From contig NZ_CBFFRJ010000003.1 in NCBI RefSeq assembly GCF_965644225.1, forward strand, positions 16,076 to 80,075: a stretch of DNA of 64,000 nucleotides. The letters are read 5' to 3'. Numbering within the stretch: position 1 is the first letter of the stretch; each line of letters opens with the position of its first letter. The DNA is from CBFFRJ01 sp965644225. Lineage in GTDB: Bacteria; Pseudomonadota; Gammaproteobacteria; Enterobacterales; Enterobacteriaceae. The translations under genes and the position numbers were made by a program. Of this stretch, positions 43,730-52,018 are shown one piece after another. A model generated the notes under the pieces. That model did not search any database, had not been told where the DNA came from, and saw only the letters and a list, made by a program, of their open reading frames with translations.

Positions 43730-44728
43730 TTAATGCTCAATGCGAGCTGTTATCTCTGAAATATCGGCCTGACTAAACGTAATATTGCTGTCCTGGTTCG
43801 TATCCTTCAGGATCTTTTGCGCAATGGCTTCGGTAACCGGGGCGATAATATTAAAATGATCGCCGCCCGGTATTTTAACTGCTTTGAAAGGGATGTTCGC
43901 GCTGTCTGCCAGCCTGGCAATGTTATTGAATGCGGTCCAGTAACTTTCCTCACCTTCAAAGTACCAGGTCGGTTTTTTTATCGACTTTATAAAGGTAGCC
44001 GGAGAGCGCAGGCTGAACTCCTGATCTGTTTTTTCGAAAGGCACTGGCACCATCATCTTGCCACCTTCAACCCGGGCTTTTAGATCTGGTACGGCCCCAA
44101 GGCTAAAACAGGCGCGGAATTTGTCGCTGTACTCACAGGCCAGTAAGACCCGCGTGCCGCCAGTGCTGTGCCCGGCAAGATAGATGCGTTGTGGATCAAC
44201 CCAGGGCTGTTGGGTCAGCCAGTCATAGGCCGCTTCAATATCCTCTAACTCGCCATAGAACATTTCGTATTTTCCGGGGTTGTTATCTTCACCACGGAAA
44301 CTGGGCACCATTTCGACGATACCTGCTCTGCGAAATGCGCTGCCGCTTTGGTCGTTATCTCTGCTCTGCGGCACCCAGAAATAATCACTGTCGCTGAGCC
44401 CGCCGTAGCCGCCATGTATCCAGATAACGGCCGGGTGACGTTTGCCATCTTTGGGATCGGGGGTGACATAAGCCGCCATCTGGCCGGGTTTGCCTGGATA
44501 CTGCGTCAGTATATAAGTGCCTTTCGGCGGGGTTTCGAAGTTGCCGGAGTCGGTAAAACTTTTCTCAACAATGTTGGTCGTAAAGCCGTTACGCGCTTCA
44601 CGCAGCGACTGATTACTGACATTTACCTGATGACCCGTGTCCGGAATTTCGATAACTTCTACGGCTTCGCCGCAGGCAACAACAGAAAATAATGCGCCCG
44701 CAAGCAGACCACTGCGAAGAAAATGCAT
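43730..44728 (-). CDS. Lipoprotein alpha/beta hydrolase (prolyl-oligopeptidase-like)
   Basis: 332 residues from the ATG at 44728, preceded by AGGAC. The signal peptide MHFLRSGLLAGALFSVVAC has a lipobox with lipidation at C19, so it is predicted to be membrane-anchored and periplasmic. Oxyanion HGG at 105-107, nucleophile elbow GHSTGG (serine 188), and a histidine at 291 in GGDHFN. It resembles S9/dipeptidyl-aminopeptidase-like hydrolases. I know of no counterpart at this place in E. coli K-12. Substrate unknown. Confidence 0.85.
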   Translation of the reverse strand: MHFLRSGLLAGALFSVVACGEAVEVIEIPDTGHQVNVSNQSLREARNGFTTNIVEKSFTDSGNFETPPKGTYILTQYPGKPGQMAAYVTPDPKDGKRHPAVIWIHGGYGGLSDSDYFWVPQSRDNDQSGSAFRRAGIVEMVPSFRGEDNNPGKYEMFYGELEDIEAAYDWLTQQPWVDPQRIYLAGHSTGGTRVLLACEYSDKFRACFSLGAVPDLKARVEGGKMMVPVPFEKTDQEFSLRSPATFIKSIKKPTWYFEGEESYWTAFNNIARLADSANIPFKAVKIPGGDHFNIIAPVTEAIAQKILKDTNQDSNITFSQADISEITARIEH

Positions 44729-44859
44729 AATGACGTCCTGTCCTGGATAAGGTAGCGACATTATAGGCACGAGATTACCGTAGCGTCAGGCTGGAATTGG
44801 ATAACGTGAATGTGAAAAGAGGGGAAGTAAACACATGCTGCTTTTTACCGGGTGCGAAT

Positions 44860-45297
44860 ATGTACTCTCCCGCTGATTACGACAGTGATGGTCGGTTGCG
44901 ACTGCCGTTTTTATTCTGGCCCGTTTTGTTGCTCCAGGCACGTACCTGGTTTCTTTTTGTCATGGCTGCTGCATCGCGCGAGCAGGGCAACGCGCTGCTG
45001 ACCCTTTTTTATCCCGATCACGATACCTTCTGGTGGGGGTTGCTGCCCGGCATTCCGGCGGTGCTGGCATTTTTACTCTGTGGGCGCAGGCAGGTTGTAC
45101 CTCGTCTGTGGCGGTTGATGCGTCCGCTGCTTATCCTCGCGCAAATCGTGCTGCTCGCCTGGCAGCCAGTATTATGGCTATCAGGCGAAACCGTCACCGG
45201 GATTGGCGTTGCGCTGGTGGTGGCGGATGTTGTTGCCCTGGGGTGGTTGCTTACCAATCCCCGGTTCCACGCCTGTTTTCATCCGGTTGAACATTGA
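44860..45297 (+). CDS. yfeZ: YfeZ, DUF2919 inner-membrane protein
   Basis: 145 residues starting MYSPADYDSDGRLRLPFLFW, as the family does. Four hydrophobic segments are visible (about 15-40, 58-78, 85-105, 115-135). Function unknown. The frame extends 21 codons upstream of this ATG, but the family N terminus starts here. The gene ends just before the yfeY leader, same order as E. coli. Confidence 0.9.
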   Translation: MYSPADYDSDGRLRLPFLFWPVLLLQARTWFLFVMAAASREQGNALLTLFYPDHDTFWWGLLPGIPAVLAFLLCGRRQVVPRLWRLMRPLLILAQIVLLAWQPVLWLSGETVTGIGVALVVADVVALGWLLTNPRFHACFHPVEH

Positions 45298-45359
45298 CGG
45301 GCACTTTTTGCAGTTCCGGCACTCCAACAGCCGGTGAATTAATGATAAAGGACGTTACG

Positions 45360-45935
45360 ATGAAATCCCTGCGTTTAAGTGTATGTGTTCTGGCACTGGC
45401 TTTATCCGGTTGCTCTACTTTCTCTTCCATCAACTGGTCGGCGGCGAATCCGTGGAACTGGTTTGGCTCATCAACAGAGGTGAGTGAGCAGGGGGTTGGC
45501 GGAATGACGGCCAGTACGGCACTGGATGAAAAAGCGATAAGCGATGCGTTGGGAGGGGACTATCGACTGCGCAGCGGTATGAAAACCGATAAGGGCGAGA
45601 TCATTCGCTATTTCGAGGCGGTGAAGGATGGAAAAGTCGTACTGATCGTTAACGGCCAGCAGGGCACCGTCAGCCAGATAGATGTGCTCGACAGCAGTAT
45701 TGCAACAGCGAAAGGGATCAAAATCGGCACCGCGTTCAGCGAGCTTTACGATAAAGCCTTTGGCCAGTGTGTGGCCGCGACGGGGGATGATACCAACGCC
45801 GTGGAGTGTAAAGCGCCGGATAGCCAGCATATTAGCTTTGTGTTTACCGGCGAATGGCGAGGCCCGGAGGGTTTAATGCCTTCTGACGATACGCTCAAGT
45901 CCTGGACGCTGCATAAGATTATCTGGCGACGCTAA
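45360..45935 (+). CDS. yfeY: YfeY, outer-membrane lipoprotein
   Basis: 191 residues, same as E. coli. Signal peptide MKSLRLSVCVLALALSGC with lipidation at C18, followed by STFSSINWSAANPWNWFGSS, a conserved start of the mature protein. The C-terminal EWRGPEGLMPSDDTLKSW is also conserved. E. coli YfeY is sigmaE-regulated; I could not find a clear sigmaE promoter here. The ATG follows AAAGGA. Confidence 0.93.
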   Translation: MKSLRLSVCVLALALSGCSTFSSINWSAANPWNWFGSSTEVSEQGVGGMTASTALDEKAISDALGGDYRLRSGMKTDKGEIIRYFEAVKDGKVVLIVNGQQGTVSQIDVLDSSIATAKGIKIGTAFSELYDKAFGQCVAATGDDTNAVECKAPDSQHISFVFTGEWRGPEGLMPSDDTLKSWTLHKIIWRR

Positions 45936-45987
45936 TACACCCCCGCTGTTCCTCTCTCAGAACAAAAACGGGTACAATATCCCCAAC

Positions 45988-46017
45988 AATGCCACGGTTG
46001 CGTGGCATTCTTTTTTT
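45988..46017 (+). terminator. Strong terminator directly upstream of yfeX
   Basis: AATGCCACG pairs perfectly with CGTGGCATT around GTTG, followed by C and seven T residues. It ends only 11 bases before the yfeX ATG, so it terminates yfeZ-yfeY and lies inside the yfeX ribosome-binding area. Confidence 0.88.
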
Positions 46018-46028
46018 CAGGAGGAGCG

Positions 46029-46928
46029 ATGTCTCAGGTTCAAAGCGGCATACTGCCGGAACATTGCCGGGCGGCAGTCTGGATTGAAGCCAGTGTCGTG
46101 GGCAGCATGGATGCCCTGCGTGAAGGCTGTAAGGTATTTATCGATAAACTGGCCGCCATTGAGTCAACCTGGCCGGATGCTGCTGCCGGTGCGGTTGTGG
46201 CTTTCGGCAACAGGCTGTGGCGTGAACTGAGCGGCGGTGAAGGAGCGCAGGAGCTGAAAGACTTTGCGCCGCTGGGCAAAGGTCTGGCACCGGCCACACA
46301 GCATGATGTGCTGATCCATATTCTCTCTTTGCGCCATGATGTGAACTTCTCCATCGCCCAGGCAGCACTTGCCGCCTTTGGCGATGCGCTTTAAGTCAAA
46401 GAAGAGACTCACGGTTTTCGCTGGGTGGAAGATCGCGACCTTAGCGGTTTTGTCGATGGCACGGAAAACCCGGCTGGCGAAGAAAAGCGTCGCGATGTGG
46501 CGGTAATCAAAGACGGTATTGATGCGGGCGGCAGCTATGTGCTGGTGCAGCGCTGGGAACACAACCTTAAGCAACTGAACCGCATGAGTGTTAGCGATCA
46601 GGAGATGATGATTGGCCGCACCAAAGAGGCTAACGAAGAGATTGATGGTGACGTGCGCCCGGTAACTTCACACCTGAGCCGCGTTGACCTCAAAGAGGAC
46701 GGTAAAGGCCTGAAGATTGTGCGCCAGAGCCTGCCGTATGGCACTGCCAGCGGTGTTCACGGTCTCTATTTCTGTGCCTACAGCGCGCGTCTGTATAACA
46801 TTGAACAGCAACTGCTGAGTATGTTTGGCGATGCTGATGGCAAGCGTGACGCGATGCTGCGCTTTACCAGACCGGTCACCGGCGGCTACTATTTTGCGCC
46901 ATCCGTGGAACGCCTGCTGGCGCTGTAA
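46029..46928 (+). pseudogene. yfeX: yfeX, DyP-type peroxidase, interrupted by one in-frame stop
   Basis: The complete 300-codon frame is present and aligns end to end with E. coli YfeX (299 residues), but codon 122 is TAA (46392-46394) where I recall GAA. Upstream codons read MSQVQSGILPEHCRAAVWIE to AFGDAL; downstream reading resumes in frame as VKEETHGFRWVEDRDLSGFVDGTENP. The haem-site residues D143 and H215 lie after the stop. YfeX is a haem-binding peroxidase of the cytoplasm. Without suppression the product is a 121-residue fragment. A GTG at 46425 could start the C-terminal part, but it lacks a good site. Confidence 0.88.
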
Positions 46929-46938
46929 TGGCTTTTTT

Positions 46939-46961
46939 GCTCTCTCCCGGCGGGAGAGAGC
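46939..46961. repeat. Perfect hairpin after yfeX
   Basis: GCTCTCTCCC and GGGAGAGAGC around GGC, ten bases after the yfeX stop. The T-run precedes rather than follows it, so it is not a classical terminator. The CTCTCCC...GGGAGAG core resembles the elements at 1775 and 50997. Confidence 0.5.
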
Positions 46962-47004
46962 ATCAGGCCGCACCCTTATTCTCTTTTCAACTTCCAAAGC
47001 ACCA

Positions 47005-47060
47005 AACGGTATATAAAACCGTTACTGGTTTCACACCCGTTATAAATAAACTGAACACCA
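47005..47060 (+). promoter_or_regulatory. cysP promoter and probable CysB-binding region
   Basis: An inverted repeat AACGGT / ACCGTT (47005-47023) lies in an AT-rich stretch, followed by TTATAAATAAA (47040-47050), a plausible -10 region. In E. coli the cysP promoter is activated by CysB with N-acetylserine. The exact boxes cannot be fixed by eye. Confidence 0.45.
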
Positions 47061-47088
47061 TATCGTCATCATCGAATAAGGGTGCGCA

Positions 47089-48105
47089 ATGACCGTTAAT
47101 GTATTGAAAAAAGGCTATCTGACGCTGGCCGCCATGACGCTTTTGGTTGCCCAGGCGCAAGCGACGGAGTTGTTAAACAGTTCTTATGATGTTTCCCGCG
47201 AGCTGTTTGCCGCCCTTAATACCCCGTTTGAACAACAGTGGGCGAAAGACAACGCAGGCGACACGTTGACTATCAAACAATCTCACGCGGGCTCTTCCAA
47301 ACAGGCGCTGGCGATTTTGCAGGGCTTAAAAGCGGATGTGGTGACCTACAATCAGGTGACCGATGTGCAAATCCTGCATGATAAAGGCAACCTGATCCCG
47401 GCTAACTGGCAGAGCCGTCTGCCCAACAACAGCTCACCCTTCTACTCCACCATGGGTTTTTTGGTGCGCAAAGGTAACCCGAAAAATATTCACGACTGGA
47501 GCGACCTGGTGCGTTCTGACGTGAAGCTGATTTTCCCGAATCCAAAAACCTCCGGTAATGCGCGTTACACTTACCTGGCGGCCTGGGGCGCGGCGGATAA
47601 AGCCGACGGCGGCGATCAAGCCAAAACCCAACAGTTTATGACTCAGTTCCTGAAAAACGTCGAAGTGTTCGATACCGGCGGTCGCGGCGCGACAACCACC
47701 TTCGCGGAACGTGGACTGGGCGATGTGTTGATAAGCTTTGAATCCGAAGTGAACAACATTCGTAAGCAGTATGAGGCTCAGGGCTTTGAAGTCGTGATCC
47801 CGAAAACTAACGTCCTGGCTGAGTTCCCGGTCGCCTGGGTGGATAAAAATATTGAGGCTAATGGCACCGAGAAAGCGGCTAAGGCTTACCTGAATTACCT
47901 TTATAGCCCGCAAGCGCAGACCATCATCACTGACTACTACTATCGTGTGAATAACCCGAAAGTCATGGACACACTGAAAGACAAATTCCCGCAGACCGAA
48001 CTCTTCCGCGTGGAAGACAAGTTTGGCAGCTGGCCTGAAGTGATGAAAACCCACTTCAACAGCGGCGGTGAGTTAGATAAATTGCTGGCGGCGGGGCGTA
48101 AGTAA
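47089..48105 (+). CDS. cysP: CysP, thiosulfate/sulfate-binding protein
   Basis: 338 residues, the E. coli length, with about 85-90% identity by eye to what I recall. Signal peptide ending QAQA before TELLNSSYDVSREL. Contains IKQSHAGSSKQALAILQGLKADVVTYNQ and FDTGGRGATTTFAERGLGDVLISFE, typical of the family. It delivers sulfate and thiosulfate to the CysTWA transporter in the periplasm. Stop and cysT start overlap by one base. Confidence 0.97.
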   Translation: MTVNVLKKGYLTLAAMTLLVAQAQATELLNSSYDVSRELFAALNTPFEQQWAKDNAGDTLTIKQSHAGSSKQALAILQGLKADVVTYNQVTDVQILHDKGNLIPANWQSRLPNNSSPFYSTMGFLVRKGNPKNIHDWSDLVRSDVKLIFPNPKTSGNARYTYLAAWGAADKADGGDQAKTQQFMTQFLKNVEVFDTGGRGATTTFAERGLGDVLISFESEVNNIRKQYEAQGFEVVIPKTNVLAEFPVAWVDKNIEANGTEKAAKAYLNYLYSPQAQTIITDYYYRVNNPKVMDTLKDKFPQTELFRVEDKFGSWPEVMKTHFNSGGELDKLLAAGRK

Positions 48106-48938
48106 TGTTTGCAGTTTCTTCCAGACGAGTGCTACCCGGTTTTACCTTAAGTCTCGGGACCAGCCTGCTGTTCGTCTGTCTGATTTTACTGTTGCCGCTC
48201 AGCGCGCTGGTTATGCAGCTATCTGAAATGAGCTGGTCGCAATACTGGGAGGTCGTCACCAATCCTCAGGTGGTGGCGGCCTATAAAGTTACTCTGCTGT
48301 CTGCATTTGTGGCTTCCATCTTTAACGGCGTGTTTGGCCTGCTGATGGCGTGGATTTTAACCCGCTATCGTTTTCCAGGCCGTACTCTGCTGGATGCGCT
48401 GATGGATTTACCCTTTGCGCTGCCGACCGCAGTGGCTGGCCTTACTCTGGCATCGCTGTTCTCGGTGAACGGTTTTTACGGCCAGTGGCTGGCGATGCTG
48501 GACATTAAAGTGACCTATACCTGGCTGGGTATCGCTGTCGCGATGGCGTTTACCAGCATTCCCTTTGTGGTGCGTACCGTTCAACCAGTACTGGAAGAGC
48601 TTGGCCCGGAATATGAAGAGGCGGCAGAAACCCTCGGCGCGACGCGCTGGCAGAGTTTTCGCAAAGTGGTGTTGCCTGAACTCTCCCCGGCGCTGCTGGC
48701 AGGGGTAGCCCTCTCTTTTACCCGTAGCCTCGGCGAGTTTGGGGCGGTTATTTTTATCGCCGGGAACATTGCATGGAAAACGGAAGTCACCTCGCTGATG
48801 ATTTTTGTCCGCCTGCAGGAGTTTGACTATCCGGCGGCGAGCGCGATTGCCTCGGTTATCCTTGCGGCGTCGCTGCTGCTGCTGTTCTCTATCAATACGC
48901 TGCAAAGTCGCTTTGGTCGACGAGTGGTAGGTCACTAA
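48105..48938 (+). CDS. cysT: CysT (CysU), sulfate/thiosulfate permease subunit
   Basis: 277 residues, six membrane segments. Starts MFAVSSRRVLPGFTLSLG and contains the ABC permease EAA loop EEAAETLGATRWQSFRKVVLPE. Nearly identical to E. coli CysT. Its stop overlaps the cysW start (TAATG) at 48936-48940. With CysW it forms the membrane channel for sulfate entry. Confidence 0.97.
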   Translation: MFAVSSRRVLPGFTLSLGTSLLFVCLILLLPLSALVMQLSEMSWSQYWEVVTNPQVVAAYKVTLLSAFVASIFNGVFGLLMAWILTRYRFPGRTLLDALMDLPFALPTAVAGLTLASLFSVNGFYGQWLAMLDIKVTYTWLGIAVAMAFTSIPFVVRTVQPVLEELGPEYEEAAETLGATRWQSFRKVVLPELSPALLAGVALSFTRSLGEFGAVIFIAGNIAWKTEVTSLMIFVRLQEFDYPAASAIASVILAASLLLLFSINTLQSRFGRRVVGH

Positions 48939-49813
48939 TGGCGGAAGTTACGGAATTGAAACGCTACGACAGGCCCCGCATTGACTGGGGTAAATGGTTT
49001 CTGATTGGTACCGGAATTGCAGTTTCTGCATTTATCCTGGTTGTGCCAATGGTCTACATCTTTGTGCAGGCATTTAGCAAAGGCCTGGGGCCGGTATTGC
49101 AGAATCTGGCAGATGCGGACATGCTGCATGCTATCTGGCTGACGGTATTGATTGCGCTGATCTCGGTACCGGTAAACCTTGTTTTTGGTACTTTGCTGGC
49201 CTGGCTTGTGACGCGCTTTGATTTTCCAGGTCGCCAGCTGCTGCTTACCCTGCTTGATATCCCCTTTGCGGTTTCGCCGGTGGTTGCGGGTCTTGTCTAT
49301 CTGCTCTTTTATGGCTCCAACGGTCCGCTGGGCCCCTGGCTGGATGAACATAACCTGCAGGTAATGTTTGCCTGGCCGGGTATGGTGCTGGTCACCATCT
49401 TTGTGACCTGTCCATTTGTGGTGCGTGAACTGGTGCCGGTGATGTTGAGCCAGGGCAGTCAGGAAGACGAAGCCGCAGTGCTGCTGGGCGCTTCCGGCTG
49501 GCAGATGTTTAAACGCGTGACCCTGCCAAATATCCGCTGGGCGCTGCTGTATGGCGTGGTGTTGACCAACGCCCGTGCGATTGGTGAATTTGGCGCAGTG
49601 TCAGTGGTGTCGGGCTCTATTCGTGGCGAGACGCTTTCACTGCCGTTGCAGATTGAGTTACTGGAGCAGGATTACAACACGGTGGGGTCATTTACCGCCG
49701 CCGCGCTGCTGACATTAATGGCTATTTTGACGTTGTTTTTAAAGAGTGCAGTGCAATGGCGTTTGAACAATCAGGAAAAACGCGTGCAGCAGGAGGGAAA
49801 TCATGAGCATTGA
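48938..49813 (+). CDS. cysW: CysW, sulfate/thiosulfate permease subunit
   Basis: 291 residues, the E. coli length, six membrane segments and the EAA loop QEDEAAVLLGASGWQMFKRVTLP. Heterodimer partner of CysT. It overlaps cysA by eleven bases, so translation is coupled. Confidence 0.97.
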   Translation: MAEVTELKRYDRPRIDWGKWFLIGTGIAVSAFILVVPMVYIFVQAFSKGLGPVLQNLADADMLHAIWLTVLIALISVPVNLVFGTLLAWLVTRFDFPGRQLLLTLLDIPFAVSPVVAGLVYLLFYGSNGPLGPWLDEHNLQVMFAWPGMVLVTIFVTCPFVVRELVPVMLSQGSQEDEAAVLLGASGWQMFKRVTLPNIRWALLYGVVLTNARAIGEFGAVSVVSGSIRGETLSLPLQIELLEQDYNTVGSFTAAALLTLMAILTLFLKSAVQWRLNNQEKRVQQEGNHEH

Positions 49814-50897
49814 GATTGCCAATATTAAGAAGTCTTTTGGTCGCACCCAGGTGCTGAATGATATCTCGCTGGATATCCCCTCAGGTCAAATGGTGGCGCT
49901 GCTTGGGCCGTCCGGCTCCGGGAAAACCACCTTGCTGCGTATTATCGCCGGTCTTGAACATCAGACCAGCGGACGTATTCGCTTTCACGGTACCGATGTC
50001 AGCCGTATTCACGCCCGTGAGCGTAAAGTTGGTTTTGTGTTTCAGCACTATGCGCTGTTCCGCCATATGACGGTGTTCGATAACATCGCCTTTGGCCTGA
50101 CGGTACTGCCGAAGCGCGAGCGCCCGAATGCTGCCACCATCAAAGCAAAAGTCACCAAACTGCTGGAGATGGTACAGCTGGCTCATCTGGCGGATCGCTA
50201 CCCGGCGCAGCTCTCCGGTGGGCAGAAACAGCGTGTAGCCCTGGCGCGTGCGCTGGCCGTTGAGCCGCAAATCCTGCTGCTTGATGAGCCGTTCGGTGCG
50301 CTGGATGCCCAGGTGCGTAAAGAATTACGCCGCTGGCTGCGTCAGCTGCATGAGGAGCTGAAATTTACCAGCGTCTTTGTGACCCATGACCAGGAAGAGG
50401 CGATGGAAGTGGCCGATCGCGTGGTGGTCATGAGCCAGGGCAATATCGAGCAGGCCGATGCGCCTAATCAGGTGTGGCGTGAGCCTGCCACCCGCTTCGT
50501 GCTGGAGTTTATGGGCGAAGTGAATCGCCTGAAAGGGACCGTCAGCGGCGGGCAATTCCATGTTGGCGCCCATCGCTGGCCGCTGGGTTATACCCCGACC
50601 CATCAGGGGGAGGTTGATCTCTTCTTGCGTCCGTGGGAAGTGGATATCAGCCGCCGTACCAGCCTGGATTCACCGCTGCCGGTACAGGTGCTGGAAGCTA
50701 CGCCAAAAGGACACTACACCCAACTGGTGGTGCAACCTCTGGGCTGGCATACCGATCCTCTGAGCGTGGTGCTCTCCGGCGATGATGCTCCCGTTCGTGG
50801 CGAGCGCCTGTTTGTTGGCTTACAAAACGCACGTCTCTATCATGGCAATGAGCGGATTGAAAACCGCGAGGAGCTTGCTCTCGCAGAGTCTGCCTGA
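49803..50897 (+). CDS. cysA: CysA, sulfate/thiosulfate ABC transporter ATPase
   Basis: 364 residues. Walker A GPSGSGKTT, Q-loop VFQHYALF, ABC signature LSGGQKQ, Walker B ILLLDEPFG and H-loop VTHDQEEA are present, then a C-terminal regulatory domain (about 240-364) of the CysA/PotA type. Drives sulfate uptake by CysTW. Followed by a REP element and two terminators instead of running directly into cysM. Confidence 0.97.
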   Translation: MSIEIANIKKSFGRTQVLNDISLDIPSGQMVALLGPSGSGKTTLLRIIAGLEHQTSGRIRFHGTDVSRIHARERKVGFVFQHYALFRHMTVFDNIAFGLTVLPKRERPNAATIKAKVTKLLEMVQLAHLADRYPAQLSGGQKQRVALARALAVEPQILLLDEPFGALDAQVRKELRRWLRQLHEELKFTSVFVTHDQEEAMEVADRVVVMSQGNIEQADAPNQVWREPATRFVLEFMGEVNRLKGTVSGGQFHVGAHRWPLGYTPTHQGEVDLFLRPWEVDISRRTSLDSPLPVQVLEATPKGHYTQLVVQPLGWHTDPLSVVLSGDDAPVRGERLFVGLQNARLYHGNERIENREELALAESA

Positions 50898-50920
50898 TAG
50901 GTTATTGCATCAGAAATTGT

Positions 50921-50955
50921 TGCCGGGTAGCGCGACGCTTACCCGGCCTGCAAGG
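50921..50955. repeat. REP-type palindromic repeat downstream of cysA
   Basis: GCCGGGTA (50922-50929) pairs with TACCCGGC (50940-50947) around a ten-base GC-rich loop, with CTGCAAGGCGGATGCAAC after it, the usual context of enterobacterial REP/BIME elements. It probably protects the cysPTWA mRNA 3' end. Confidence 0.7.
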
Positions 50956-50965
50956 CGGATGCAAC

Positions 50966-50987
50966 ACAGTCCCTTAGGGCTGTTTTT
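50966..50987 (+). terminator. Terminator between cysA and cysM (first)
   Basis: ACAG-CCC pairs with GGG-CTGT with one bulged T and a TTA loop, followed by TTTT. Confidence 0.6.
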
Positions 50988-50993
50988 AGTGTC

Positions 50994-51031
50994 CTCGCCC
51001 TCTCCTGGTGGGAGAAGGTTGGGGTGAGGGC
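50994..51031. repeat. CCCTCTCC/GGTGAGGGC-type palindromic repeat
   Basis: CGCCCTCTCCTGGTGGGAGAAGG followed by TTGGGGTGAGGGCACC is a pattern I know from many enterobacterial intergenic regions. Related cores are seen at 1775 and 46939. Confidence 0.5.
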
Positions 51032-51053
51032 ACCAAAGTGTTCTTGCCTCCAG

Positions 51054-51086
51054 GCCCGGTAAGCGAATGCGCGACCGGGCTTTTTT
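51054..51086 (+). terminator. Strong terminator just upstream of cysM
   Basis: GCCCGGT pairs with ACCGGGC across a 13-base loop, followed by six T residues. It ends 14 bases before the cysM GTG start. The position makes it part of any cysM leader that starts upstream. Confidence 0.85.
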
Positions 51087-51100
51087 ATTGGACAGGGTAC

Positions 51101-52015
51101 GTGAACAATACATTAGAACAAACCATCGGCAATACACCGCTGGTCAGGCTACAGCGTCTTGGGCCGGATAATGGCAGCGAAATTTGGGTCAAGCTGGAAG
51201 GCAATAATCCCGCAGGTTCGGTCAAAGACAGGGCCGCCTTATCGATGATCGTGCAGGCAGAAAAACGCGGTGAAATTAAGCCCGGTGACGTGCTGATCGA
51301 AGCCACCAGCGGCAATACCGGGATCGCACTGGCGATGATAGCGGCCCTGAAAGGCTATCGCATGAAGCTATTGATGCCGGACAATATGAGCCAGGAGCGT
51401 CGTGCCGCCATGCGTGCCTACGGTGCAGACCTGATTCTGGTCAGCAAAGAACAGGGCATGGAAGGCGCGCGTGACCTGGCGCTTGATATGGCGCGGCGCG
51501 GCGAAGGTAAACTGCTGGACCAGTTTAATAATCCTGATAACCCTTATGCGCATTACACCACCACCGGGCCGGAGATCTGGCAGCAAACGGAGGGGCGCAT
51601 CACCCATTTTATCTCCAGCATGGGCACCACCGGCACCATTACGGGCGTGTCCCGTTTTCTGCGCGAGCAGGATAAAAAGGTGGCTATTGTTGGCCTGCAG
51701 CCGGAAGAGGGGAGCAGTATTCCGGGGATCCGTCGCTGGCCGGCGGAGTATATGCCGGGCATTTTTAATGCCGATCTGGTGGACGAGGTGATGGATATTC
51801 ATCAGCGTGATGCTGAAAATACCATGCGTGCGCTGGCGGTGCAGGAAGGAATATTCTGCGGCGTCAGTTCAGGCGGTGCGGTTGCCGGGGCGATTCGGGT
51901 CGCGCAATCCACTCCGGGCGCGGTTGTGGTCGCCATTATTTGCGATCGCGGCGACCGTTATCTCTCCACCGGTGTGTTTGGCGAAGAAAGCTATGCGCAA
52001 GGCGCAGGGATCTGA
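51101..52015 (+). CDS. cysM: CysM, O-acetylserine sulfhydrylase B
   Basis: 304 residues (303 in E. coli) from a GTG at 51101 with AGGG a few bases upstream; no ATG is available before the family N terminus NNTLEQTIGNTPLVRL. PLP-binding lysine K42 in SVKDRAA, and EATSGNTGIALA for the phosphate loop. Makes cysteine, and S-sulfocysteine from thiosulfate, which fits cysP next to it. Ends three bases before pdxK. Confidence 0.95.
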   Translation: MNNTLEQTIGNTPLVRLQRLGPDNGSEIWVKLEGNNPAGSVKDRAALSMIVQAEKRGEIKPGDVLIEATSGNTGIALAMIAALKGYRMKLLMPDNMSQERRAAMRAYGADLILVSKEQGMEGARDLALDMARRGEGKLLDQFNNPDNPYAHYTTTGPEIWQQTEGRITHFISSMGTTGTITGVSRFLREQDKKVAIVGLQPEEGSSIPGIRRWPAEYMPGIFNADLVDEVMDIHQRDAENTMRALAVQEGIFCGVSSGGAVAGAIRVAQSTPGAVVVAIICDRGDRYLSTGVFGEESYAQGAGI

Positions 52016-52018
52016 ACA

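Noticed and set aside
45240..45359. SigmaE promoter for yfeY
   Set aside because: Only a loose TGAACATT was seen with no suitable -10 at 15-17 bp, so no promoter was called despite the known regulation in E. coli.
46425..46928. A separate C-terminal YfeX gene starting at a GTG
   Set aside because: No ribosome-binding site at suitable distance; the upstream codons remain homologous in the same frame up to the stop, so it is the rest of a broken yfeX.
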